Shown: one piece after another, positions 11,186 to 21,500 of the stretch
Layout: every line of letters begins with the position of its first letter
Position numbering within the stretch: position 1 is the first letter of the stretch
Origin: Rhizomucor pusillus
Taxonomy: Eukaryota > Mucoromycota > Mucoromycetes > Mucorales > Lichtheimiaceae
Reading direction: 5' to 3'
NCBI GenBank assembly: GCA_900175165.2
Contig: FWWN02000382.1
Span: 28,208-92,207, forward strand
Length of the DNA stretch: 64,000 nt
The notes under the pieces: model-generated
Told to the model about the DNA's origin: nothing
What the model saw: the letters and a program-made list of their open reading frames with translations, nothing else
Database searches by the model: none
Position numbers and translations under genes: made by a program

Positions 11186-11933
11186 TTATCAAAGGGAAAA
11201 GAAACTAGTCATAGTCTCTGTCTGCGATTGTTCACAAGTCCGCGCTTTCCGCGTCGACTTCGCTACGCGCATTGAAATCCGATCATCACTTCGCGCACTG
11301 GAAAATTTGGGGCACTTTAGTCTTAGAACTTCACACTAGAAAGTACCATACACGAGTGTAAGTTTATTTCGACAAGGTAAGTTGTAGTTGACGCATAGTT
11401 TGCAGTTGCATTTATCTATCTGGTCAGCGGGTTTGAGCTCCTAAGTTGCATACGAATCTCGTTTGATGTGGTACATAGCAAAGTGACAGATCTAGCCGTG
11501 CAGTCTTATGAAGCTGGTGACATAATATCACTGACGCTTTTACGTTGCATTTTCTCTGCTATCATTCTTGTAAACTGCTCAGTGTTAGTCGAAATAGTAT
11601 TTAACACGGAAATATATAGAAAGAAACGGACAATCATTGCAAGGACTATCTGCTAAATATGTAAGTCTGTCTGTCATCCCGAGAAAAGGCATATCGGAAC
11701 TTTGTTTAAGCAGATCATTATGATCAGGGTAAGCTATGTATAATAAGTAGCATATGCAATGCTACTGATGCCAGCAGTGCCTACTGGGGCAAGGTTAACT
11801 TTCAACAGCTCCAGCGCCGCTTTGGGACTTTGGACGCTTTGGCAGCGTCGCAGCTTAAAATTTTTTGACGTCAATTTAGTGTTGACAAAAAAATAAAGAA
11901 GTAACCACTAACTCTTGTCTACTTTTGTCTGAA
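11186..11933. other. divergent promoter region between EAF3-like gene and TIM13
   Basis: 748 bp shared upstream region. Contains a perfect CRE palindrome at 11866-11873. No gene recognised. Confidence 0.6.
11866..11873. promoter_or_regulatory. CRE/ATF-type palindrome TGACGTCA
   Basis: Perfect 8-bp CREB/ATF bZIP site, 60 bp upstream of the TIM13 start codon, in the divergent region shared with the MRG gene. The match is seen; that it is used is inferred. The same octamer also occurs inside coding exons at about 18088 and 46708. Confidence 0.4.
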
Positions 11934-12392
11934 ATGTCTTCGTACGATTCTTCCTACGGTTTTGGTGGAGCCACCAGCGCTGGTGCTGCTGACTTGGTAC
12001 AGTGTCGCGTCAAATATTGGTCTCTAGGGTTGGTCTCTAATGTCGACACTGCATGTAAAACAGGGTAACAAGAAGCAGGAAGTCATGGACAAGGTGCGCA
12101 GCGAGCTCGCCTTGGCTAACGCCCAAGAGCTCATTAACGTAAGTTCATTCTCTGCCCACGCCTGGGTAAAACTTGGACTAATATTGGTACCGATCGCGTT
12201 CTGTAGAAAATAAACGAAAAGTGCTACGAAAAGTGCGTTCCCAAGCCCGGCGCTCGTCTCGAAAGCGGCGAGCAAGCTTGCCTTTCAAAGTGCATGGATC
12301 GTTACATGGAAGCATGGAACGTCGTATCGCGTGCATACGTCTCTAGAATCCAGCGCGAATCTGCGAACCAGTCTTTCGGCGGCAGCATGTAA
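11934..12392 (+). CDS. TIM13: Tim13-like small Tim chaperone
   Basis: Small chaperone of the mitochondrial intermembrane space. With Tim8 it forms a hexamer that carries hydrophobic precursors such as Tim23 across the aqueous space. Exons: 11934-11996, 12064-12138, 12207-12392; 107 residues. The twin CX3C signature is clear (CYEKC, 14 residues, CLSKC), and the helix before it ([22 protein letters not shown]) is Tim13-like rather than Tim8-, Tim9- or Tim10-like. The short Ser/Tyr/Gly N-terminus lacks a presequence, as expected for Mia40-dependent import. A possible client, Tim23, is encoded 42 kb away. Confidence 0.9.
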
Positions 12393-12444
12393 ATAGATAT
12401 ATGTGTCTACTTTTAAAAGAGCAACAAGAAAAAAACGTCATATC

Positions 12445-14005
12445 TCAACTACGTTGTTGAAAACCTATCTGCTGGGCTTCGCTAGTCGCTAAACGGTACA
12501 ATTCTGCGACTCCTCTGAAACGAAGATAGCTGACACAAAATGCCTGAATCTCGATCAGATATTCTGCAATCGGAATGATTTGCTTCTCCAACAACAACTG
12601 TAAAAATCGAGCGACCTACATGCAAGAGAAAGAGATCAAAGGAACTGTGAGAACACAGTGAATGGCTTCCTTTTACTACTACGCAACTTGCCATCCTCAC
12701 GAGTTTGTTCTTCTGCGCACTGTCGGGTAACAAGTCACATGTCCGGATGCTATTTGAAATATAGACATGCAAGTAGTCGTCGGACATGCCTGGAGGCCGG
12801 GCAGTTGTCAGCAAACTGTATACAACTTCGAGGGAATTGACGTTGATGGGTATATGAGCGAGTGCTTCCAGATACCTGATATGAAAACCTTAATGAGACT
12901 CTTTCTTCTCTGGACATGCTTTGAGTAAGCATTTTTACTTACTGGAAAGATCGCTCTGAAGAAAGTAATACGCGGACAAAACTGGATGCCAATAGCTGGT
13001 TCATCTCTAAGAATTCAGGGAGCTTTGTAGGCTCCATATCAAACGCAGCGACAACCTGATTAGGATACAGTTGCAGAGCCTTTTGAAGGCACTGGGAAAC
13101 AGCAAAGTGAATGGATCAATAATTTGTATGTTGTAAAACTCTATCAGCCAATACCTGTTGCTCTGGTATGGTCAATGGCCTAGTGCAGCCTTCTTGAAGC
13201 ATTTTGACGATGGTTTGAAGCGTTGTAGAATCCATCCCATTTTTGATCTGTTTCAAAGTTATTAAATCATTCTAGATATACATTCGTGGCTATTTTTGAC
13301 TGAACCTTCTCTGTCAACTTTGCGAGCACAGCCCCGTGGTGACTATAATCGGCAATACTGTCACACTGCTGGTCCTTAGCATCCGTACCCAAAGTTTGTA
13401 CGGTGCTGCGTAGGTAGACATCAACTGACCATCCATTCGCGCGGGAATGCAGGCTCCACTACTTACGGGTCGTCTACGAGTCTCGATACGGCTGATTGCA
13501 AGTAAGCGAGCCGAGAGGAATCCTTGCGCGTTTTGGCAGCTATCGAGCCATTGCAAATTTCCGAAAGTGGTAGATCGTGCATCTAGTAGACCAAATCGCC
13601 GGTGTTAGTTAGAACTCTATCAAGAATCATACTCTATTCTTATTTATATGTACCTCATCCATTTCTCCATACAGAATGTTTTGCACGAATGCTTGCTCGA
13701 CTTGGTTGCTGCGTTCCTGATCCTGCTCGTTGAGCTCTAAAAAGAAGGTCAAAAATGGGTTGTACTCCAAGGGCTGGTCTGCATAGAGAGCATAAAGGTT
13801 GTAGAGGATCGAAAGGCGGGTTGCTGTATCCTGCAGTTCAGTTGTAGCTTGGTGAATTGACCGCTGCCGAGCTGCTACTTGCCTCTGTCTGATCAAAGAA
13901 TAGGAATGCGTTGCAGCCTGCTGTAAAGCGATCCTCATTCGCCGTTTTCCGGCGAAACTCGTCAAAAGCTTCTGCGAACGTCAACGACGAAAGATCTCGC
14001 GACAT
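12445..14005 (-). CDS. CNOT11-like subunit of the CCR4-NOT complex
   Basis: Predicted subunit of CCR4-NOT deadenylase (CNOT11, DUF2363 family), which joins the complex through NOT10 and the NOT1 N-terminus. Exons (minus): 14005-13883, 13830-13654, 13582-13467, 13405-13306, 13247-13155, 13091-12943, 12875-12692, 12615-12445; 370 residues. The N-terminal block reads TRLSILYNLYALYADQPLEYNPF and the C-terminal block GMSDDYLHVYISNSI, KLVRM, VARFLQLL and EIQAFC, matching the animal protein closely. Introns 1 and 7 work only, or best, with GC donors (GAG|GCAAGT and ATG|GCAAGT). The middle (exons 3-4) is poorly conserved, so those borders are less certain. The stop lies 50 bp from the TIM13 stop, tail-to-tail. 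Confidence 0.88.
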
Positions 14006-14353
14006 GTTCAACTCAGGTTTTGCAGGAATTAGGGTCACGCTCAACCAAAGAAAATGGTAAAGACAGGCGGGGGGGAGAGTGTGAGCTTGCGAGGTGGGGT
14101 GGGCGCCCAAACTCTACGTTTCACAAGCAAACACCAGATTCTATTCAGATATCATCACACCTGACTGCAGACGTGCCTGATCTTTTACATGATACCTCCA
14201 CCCAAGGACATTGGAAATATTGAAAACAATACGCCCTTGCTTTTGAGCAAGGGCGTATCTACTGTGGGATTCTTTTCTGCAATCTATGATGCCAATTATT
14301 TGCGTTTCTATGTAAAAATTTGCAGACCAGGCAGGTCTGAAGCTAAAGCAGAT
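14006..14353. other. short intergenic region with strong hairpin
   Basis: Lies between the CNOT11-like start and the UPF0303 stop (both genes minus strand). Holds the perfect inverted repeat at 14229-14258 and a G-rich run near 14070. No gene. Confidence 0.6.
14229..14258. repeat. perfect 13-bp inverted repeat, 4-base loop
   Basis: ATACGCCCTTGCT (14229-14241), TTTG, then the exact reverse complement to 14258. About 95 bp downstream of the UPF0303 stop on the minus strand and about 225 bp upstream of the CNOT11-like start. Could shape the UPF0303 3' end; no function is shown. Confidence 0.8.
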
Positions 14354-14950
14354 TTATTTCTGAAGATATTCCTTGATAGAATTGACAACCAAGTTGTGAT
14401 CATCCTGTTGAAAAAGAATCGGGAGAGTGAATACAAGGCGAGAGACAAGGGCAAATGTCTCAGTCTCTTTTACCTCTTGAGCCAGACCAGAAACGGTGAT
14501 GCATCCAACAACGCCAACGTTTTCAATAATAAGTGGGAAAGATCCACCGTGTGCTGCATACTCATTTTCGCTGACCAGATATTTCTCCTCCAAAGTCTTG
14601 TTCTGACTGGCGCAGTAACGACCCATGTAGAAACTCGAGTGTCTGAATCGCATGACAGTTTTGCTTTGTAGTGTGTGATTAGATCTTCTCCTTCTCACGC
14701 ATTCTCAGTCGGTTTAAACCTTTTATTACCTCTTTCGCTTTACCCATTCGTTGTTGTCTGGTCCTGTGCCTTGCATAGCATAGTGGAAAAGTTGATGGCC
14801 GGCCAGCTCGATATCTATAACTATAGGCCGGGGAAACTCCTTGCCCTTCTTCAATATCAGGAGACCTAGCTCCAAGGCATCTTCGGACGTAAACTTGTTG
14901 AAAACGAGCGTGCGTTCTTGCTCTAGCAGTGTTTCGAGAAGATTACTCAT
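14354..14950 (-). CDS. UPF0303 / DUF336 (HbpS-like) family protein
   Basis: Small cytosolic protein of the UPF0303 family, like yeast Ybr137w; the DUF336 fold is related to heme-binding HbpS proteins, but its biochemical role is unsettled. Exons (minus): 14950-14730, 14663-14474, 14404-14354; 153 residues. Conserved stretches include FNKFTSEDALELGLLI, RPIVIDIELAG, LFHYAM, VMRFRHSSFYMG and the glycine-rich HGGSFPL followed by VGCITVSGLAQE. The last 17-residue exon supplies the final helix (HNLVVNSIKEYL). The start has no competing upstream ATG. Confidence 0.85.
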
Positions 14951-16901
14951 CGCGTGTGATGGATGTGCGGGATAGGAAAAGCGGGAAAAGAAAGAATGGG
15001 TATCCCGTCGTCCCGCTCAACTGGAAATTCGTCCTCTCCGCTCTGCACCCCACGCTTGATGAGGTAAGCGTCTCGTAGCACCTTTTCGTAGAAATTGCTC
15101 CTCTTCTATAGTTCTGCGAAGAATAACAGCAGTAGCGTTAAGTTATAAAGAATTGCCATCATACCCATCGAGCGCCCGCAAACAATTAGCAGACTGGGCA
15201 ATATTCGGTACCGGTGGTCATATTAAGGCCGTATCTACGGAAAGGATGAGTCTGTATCCAGATTCATGGTATTATGGATCGCAGCCATATACTTACAGTG
15301 ATATGTATTAATGGATCAGTCTCGATAATGCTCAATACTGACAAATGTATAACTTCGAGCCTTGCTGCATCAGGTGGATCGCTGGTTGCGACAAGGGGAC
15401 GAAACGGAGAAACGAATGATAGACAAGAAGAATGCATACGATCAAGCAATGTCTGTAAAACGATAATATCGTGAACATTACATTGGGGCTATAGTTCCTT
15501 TTCCAGCGTCACCGTCAGAGGATATCCATGCATATAGCAAAATATAGGGTAGGGTATCAAAGATCGGAAGTTCTGTATCCATCCACTATCTCTCCACGAA
15601 TAATAGAGAGTTGCATTGCTGACTTTTGCGCTAGTTGCATTCCACAGTATGTAGAAATGAAGAACACAGTGTGAATTCGGCGCTGCTCAGTGTATGAGAC
15701 ATTGAACAGTCGCTAGGGGTGTGGCGTGTTCTAGTTGTTAAGAAAAAGGAAAAAGTCTATCTTTCGGTGATATAGTCAATGAGACTCGGGTTCCTGCAGT
15801 CTGCAGATGAGGAATAATATGCCTTTCGGGGCAATCACCGTAAAAAAGAGGTCCGGGCGAATTCATGCGCTACTTTGCACTTCTTGCCTCTTTTCGTTAA
15901 CCCACAAGGCCCACGGCCCATTATACAGCATGTTTGTGTTTCGTTGGCTTATCCAAGGGGTAAATTACGTGCTAAAGTACTATTTCTCATTATTACTAGC
16001 TTATCATTTATCATGCGAACATGTATACAGGCAATATGCTCACAGATGAGGAACAATACGGTAGCAATGTGGTACATACCATTACAGCGATCTAAGCTAG
16101 CGTCCTCCCAAGCTGTCGGAAAATTCCTGTATTGGAAAGACTTGCTATTTGCAAATATGACAGTGACAGCAAACCAAGCTAGTCCAAGTTACCATTGTTC
16201 GCATAAGCATTGTCTTGCACGTTGTCGGGAGGAACGATATGCTCTTCTGTATATCAGATAAATATCGCCCGGTCCCCCGCGCCCGCCAGCCTGTAACAGA
16301 TCTGGTTTGCAGGAGGAGTAAAGATTTTGGCTGCAGTTTAGTTTACTGTCCATACTCCGGTGGTGATGCTGATATCGTTGTTGCATAGTTGGACAGGTTG
16401 AAGAGAAGGGGAGAGGGGATAATGGCCAATAGATAATTAGATGGGCGCTTTCCCATTATGCAGGTTTTTTCTACGATCTTCGGATCCATACGTTTCACCG
16501 GGATCGACGTCCCGCATACTCTAAAGTAATAATGAAAGTACGATAGCCAAGGCGCAAGAATTTTTCTTCTTCTCCAACGTACTATTTGCTTGTACTATAC
16601 ACATGATTTGACGACGGCAAAATTTTCCGATAGATCCTGTTCCGTGGTTCTCCAAAAGTCTAGAGAGAAAGAAATTGATGTGAAACAAAGCCAGGCGCGG
16701 AATCGTGTCCTGCAGATCGCTCTACCGAAAATTAGCGGAGTTCTATTTTGAGATGCGATTACTGCTTTTGGCGACCGAGATTGCAAATTTAGTGCAACAC
16801 GAGAACCGGGTTTAATCCTCTTTCCTTGCCAAGGGCAACATTTGCCAGTTACATCTTCTCCATTCCTTGTCATCTCTGTTCCTCTCGAATCGTCACACCC
16901 A
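14951..16901. other. 1.95 kb intergenic region, divergent promoters
   Basis: Between UPF0303 (-) and the TPT transporter (+). A plus-strand exon-like stretch (14959-15063, ending GAG|GTAAGC) and an open frame at about 15109-15312 look weakly coding but do not join in phase, and the first starts only 8 bp from the UPF0303 ATG. No other gene recognised. Confidence 0.45.
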
Positions 16902-18362
16902 ATGTCGGCAACTAAAGTACCTGTCGATACTCGCTACGTCTGGCTGGGGCTTTACTTTGCCTTCAATCTCGGCTTGACCCTCTATAACAAAGCAATATTG
17001 CTCGACTTCCGTTATCCTTGGAGTCTGACTGCGATACATACCTTGTGTGGCTCTATCGGCTGCTACGTACTCTATCTTCTGGGTCACTTTACTCCAGCCT
17101 GCCTTGGCGACCATGAGAAGATGGTCATGCTCATGTTCTCTGTGCTTTATACAATCAATATCGCCATCAGCAACGTATCACTGTAAGTTTCCGGAGACGT
17201 ATGCAGTCACTGTGGCGAGCTTGACATGCGGTGATGATGGTCAATTCTATTGGCGTTGGGACGGATGGGGATGAACCTTACATATGCAGTCGACGAACAT
17301 GCATTAATATTTTCATTTTTTCTCTCTGAAATAACATGCAGGAACCTCGTCTCTGTCCCTGTAAGTAGCATAATTTCATTTGCCTGGAAACAGATTGCTT
17401 AACAACGGCAACTTTGTAGTTTCACCAAGTTGTCCGTGCAATGACCCCTGTGTTCACTGTCATGATTTCCATCATTTTCCTACAAAAATCATACTCTAGC
17501 ATGACGTACTGGTCGCTTTTGCCGGTTAGTATTAAACAGCGAGCGGTGCCATGTTTGTGTGATTGTTGCATGCGGGTGGCGCTGACGTGCGGAATGATAG
17601 GTCGTAATCGGCGTAGGTTTTGCAACATTCGGCGAGTACGGCTACACAACCATGGGTTTTATGCTCACGGTTCTCGGTACCGTGCTGGCTGCTGTAAAAA
17701 CGGTTGTCACAAACCGCATTCTCGTAGGCCGACTCAAGCTTGACCCACTCGATTTGTTGATGAAGATGTCGCCACTCGCTTTCGTTCAGTGCGTCTTTTA
17801 TGCATATATGACAGGAGAACTCGAACGCGTGCATGAGTTCTCTGCAACCAACATGACCATGGGGTTAGCGTCGGGACTCTTATTCAATGGCATCATCGCA
17901 TTTGGATTGAATATCGTTAGCTTTACGGCTAACAAGAAGACAAGCGCATTGACAATGACTGTCGCTGGTAACTAGGAACACATGGGTGGAAATCACAGGA
18001 AGGTTGCTAATTCTGGAAACCGTGACATAAATATTCCAGGCAATGTAAAACAGGTCCTTTCTATCGTGCTGGCTGTCGTCATCTTTGACGTCAATATCAA
18101 TGCTACCAACGCTTTCGGTATCATCCTTACCTTGATCGGCGGCGCGTGGTATGGGTAAGTCAGCCAATTATCTGGTATCAAAAATATGGGACATTGCATA
18201 ATTAAACTATATTCTCTCTTGCTTTCCAGCAAAGTCGAACTTGCTGAGAAGAACAACAACAAGGCAGCATCCGTTCTACCGACGATTTCATCCCATGCTT
18301 CCAACCAGAGCACGTCACTGCACGATGTATCTGTAGAAAAGAAGCATCAAGATCACCCATAA
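16902..18362 (+). CDS. triose-phosphate/nucleotide-sugar transporter family protein (TPT, SLC35-like)
   Basis: Predicted Golgi or ER drug/metabolite-transporter superfamily protein with a TPT domain. Exons: 16902-17182, 17342-17360, 17420-17524, 17601-17967, 18040-18154, 18230-18362; 339 residues. About ten hydrophobic helices from residue 10. Family motifs: FNLGLTLYNKAIL, NVSLNLVSVPFHQVVRAMTP, TVVTNRILVG and TMTVAGNVKQVLSI. Exon 2 is only 19 bp (NLVSVP) but is needed to restore the conserved SLNLVSVPFHQ. The C-terminal tail is hydrophilic with many Ser and Lys residues. The substrate cannot be told from sequence: UDP-sugar, GDP-sugar or a triose-phosphate-like substrate are all possible. Confidence 0.85.
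17342..17360 (+). other. 19-bp micro-exon of the TPT transporter
   Basis: GCAG acceptor at 17338-17341 and GTAAGT donor at 17361. It encodes the end of a Leu codon plus NLVSVP, with phase 2 in and phase 0 out. Confidence 0.85.
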
Positions 18363-18597
18363 GCATCCTTTAACTACCTCAGTACCAAATGCATCTTATT
18401 CCATATAGAAATTTGACAATTGTATATTGTAAAACTCGTCCTTACTATTACCCTTTGCTTATTCGATGTTTATTACTCTGCCTTCACGACAACCCTCGTG
18501 GGATGATAATGAGTCCTTTGCAGTGATTGGTTAACAAGCCACCTCTAAAATGCAGCTTCAGGCTCGAAATCTGAATCTGGTTTTCTGTAACCGTGCT

Positions 18598-21500
18598 ATG
18601 CCCTCGAAAAAGCACAAGGACGGCGCGAAGGTTCTGAGGCTCCCAGAATGCGTTTTTAAAGAGTGGCAAACCATTGCAAAGGCTGCACCGGAAAGTTTAC
18701 GCAATGTTCTCGGGATCAGCACGCTGTTGCGATTGGTTGACAGCTCTGGAGAACGGTGGGAGCAACAAGTGACATATATTAAAAATGCGAGTGAGTTATT
18801 TTCCAAGCATAAAAGATATCCAAGAGAGAAAAAGAAAAGAAGAGATAGACTTATGTGCAAAAACGTGTATAAAATGCATGTATCAACAACAGCAAAAGCA
18901 ATCAGTCAAATAAAGACGTGCAGCAGCTCTGAAACTGATCTCGACGCGATCCGCCTCATCGTCGAACCGATCGCCGCTGTGGGTTACTTAGCAGCAGTCG
19001 AAAATCATTCACGCAAGTTCTTTATCCCTCTTATCGAGGCAGTCGCCAAACACACAAAGTGCGCTCGGCTGGAAGACATGTACAACGCATATATCACCAT
19101 TGATCCGCCGCCGCAAGGGGACTATGCAGCGTTGTTTGGAGAGCTCTCAGTTACGCAAAAGGCGCTTGCAATACAGTCGATGCTTGACTTTGCTACAGGC
19201 AAAAAGATTGTCTACGAACACTATGCAGAGACTTTACAGTACTTGGTTCATTGGTTGGATAAATCGGGACAAGGGTTGATGGATGGTTGTGACACTAACA
19301 AGGCAACGACTGGCGAACTGACGAGCGATGCACAGCATGCAACAAAGACCATACTTGTTCTGTTCACACGTCACGGAGAAGCAGCAGGATATCGGCAGAC
19401 GTTCTCGACGACGGTCCTCGGCGGCAACAGCGAGCATCTCCGGCTCTACAGCAAGCTGCTAGTGACACTGCTCGACATGTGCTACAATACAAGCATTTGG
19501 GTGAAAGATTGCAACCAAGTGGCTGGCATGACGATGGCCGCTATGTTGAATTTATTGGATGATGCGGAAGCTGCGCGAGATATTGTACTAGGATGGTTCT
19601 TTGTCGAAGACGGAGATGATACTTGTCTGCCTACAGCTTCCAAAGCAACTGTCGCACTCGGTATCTCACCAAAATCGATACTTGTCAAAGACCGTGGATG
19701 GACCGGACGCGACATTCCTATGCTATCGATTGTGCGTGGATTGGTCTCATGCATGAGAAAGAATATCTTGCTTGCTGAAATACCAAAGGATGTTCCACTT
19801 GTCAAACCACTTGCAAGGTAATTATCTTAAGCGGAATAATGACCATAATTGGAACATGTGTATTCATCATCAACCCATTCCCTGTAGGTTTGCACGACCA
19901 TCCAATCTTCACGAGATTCTGTTTTATAGTATACAATATATGTGCTCGTTAGCAGATCTCGATGCGCCGTCCAAGATTATCTCGTTTGAATCCATGGCCA
20001 TGTGGTTGACAGAATGCAAAATGGCTATGCGAAACAAAGATACTGTGGGATACGTGACAGCTGTCCTCAGCCCAGAAAACACAGAGTGCCTTGTTCGATA
20101 CGTATGGGACCACTGGGACGATCCAATCGAAGCGGTGCAACAGAAGGTGAGAATCATGTCTTATTAAACAGAAGCAAGCACTAGATGTTGATGGATCCAT
20201 CCAGGTCAAAAATATTTTTGAAAGTTTGTTGGATGTCCTGCAACTGCGAGCTGAATGCTTGAGCGAGCAAAAATCGTACAGCAATTTCCTGAGCAGTCTT
20301 TTGAAAGATCTTATTACCATGGATTGGCATCGAAAGGTGAGAACCAGCCAGTTTAGAGATTTATAACGTACGGAGCTCTAATGATTTCCGTAGGTCAAGT
20401 ATGCGCTGCTAAACTGTTTGGTCCCCAAGGCGGGAACGGAAGCATTTCTCGCAGTTGAACCAGCATTTATTTGGAAATGCATGCGATCCACGAATAGTCT
20501 AGTCCTGTCACCACAGATAACTGCATTGTTGCTGGCATTCTTGCAAAAACGTGTTGAAGAGACCATTCCCGGCTTCAAGTCCTTCAAAGGACAGAATGCA
20601 AAGATTACTGCCAATGATACGAATAAGGCAAGCTTCTACCGTTATTTAAGGATATCTATTGCAATCTTTGTTAACCATATATGCTCGAAACAGGTCTACA
20701 TTGAAGATTGGATCAAACTGTGGGCTATGCCTGCGCTTAGAAGTCTGACTGCTGATTCTGATCTGCTTCGTCGCAATGTCAGCACGTTTATACTGCACCC
20801 TTTATTGCACATGTGCCCTCAAGCGTTTTGGCATCTCTTGACTCTTCTCCAGTCCAAAAAGTCTGAATTGAATGAAAAGTACCATCTACATGCATTCATA
20901 GCACTGTTAAAGGTTGCAAGAAGCCTAGATATTTTTGACAGCAGTGCCTACACTGAAGGTCAGTATATTTTCTTTACTGTTTCAACTCAATCATTCTAAC
21001 ATTGGCTGCCTGATATTACAGAGGAAAATCCTCAGGATGCCTGCAAAGTTCCTATCAGCACCCTGAAATTGGCAGTCCACCACGTTGATCCTCAAGTGCG
21101 ACTTGATGTTTTGGGTCTGCTGTGTGAATCAAGAAAGGCGATGTCCAAAGTAACCAGCGTCGAGCTGAACCTGCTACGCCTATTCTTGCCAGTCAACATG
21201 AACTGTGCGTCACCAGATTTCCGACAAAAATTGTGCACTCATATCGCTCGTATCCTCGTCCGTATCCGCGGCAATTTGCATGCTCAGTGGCGAACGCATA
21301 AAAACTGTTCCGAATTCATAAAGCGAAATTCGGGAATACGCAGCGAAAGCGACTTGCAACAGGCACGCACGGACTCTCGTGCCGCCTTGGATCATATTTT
21401 GTACATGAAAGACTTTTTGTACTGGCTTTTGGATTGTATCATTACTGCATTGTATCCTGGATCATCATTCCAGCGTGTATCTACCGCGCTGAGATTGCTG

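Noticed and set aside
18085..18096. TGACGTCA octamers at about 18088 and 46708
   Set aside because: Both lie inside coding exons and are explained by codons (for example FDVN and DDVN).
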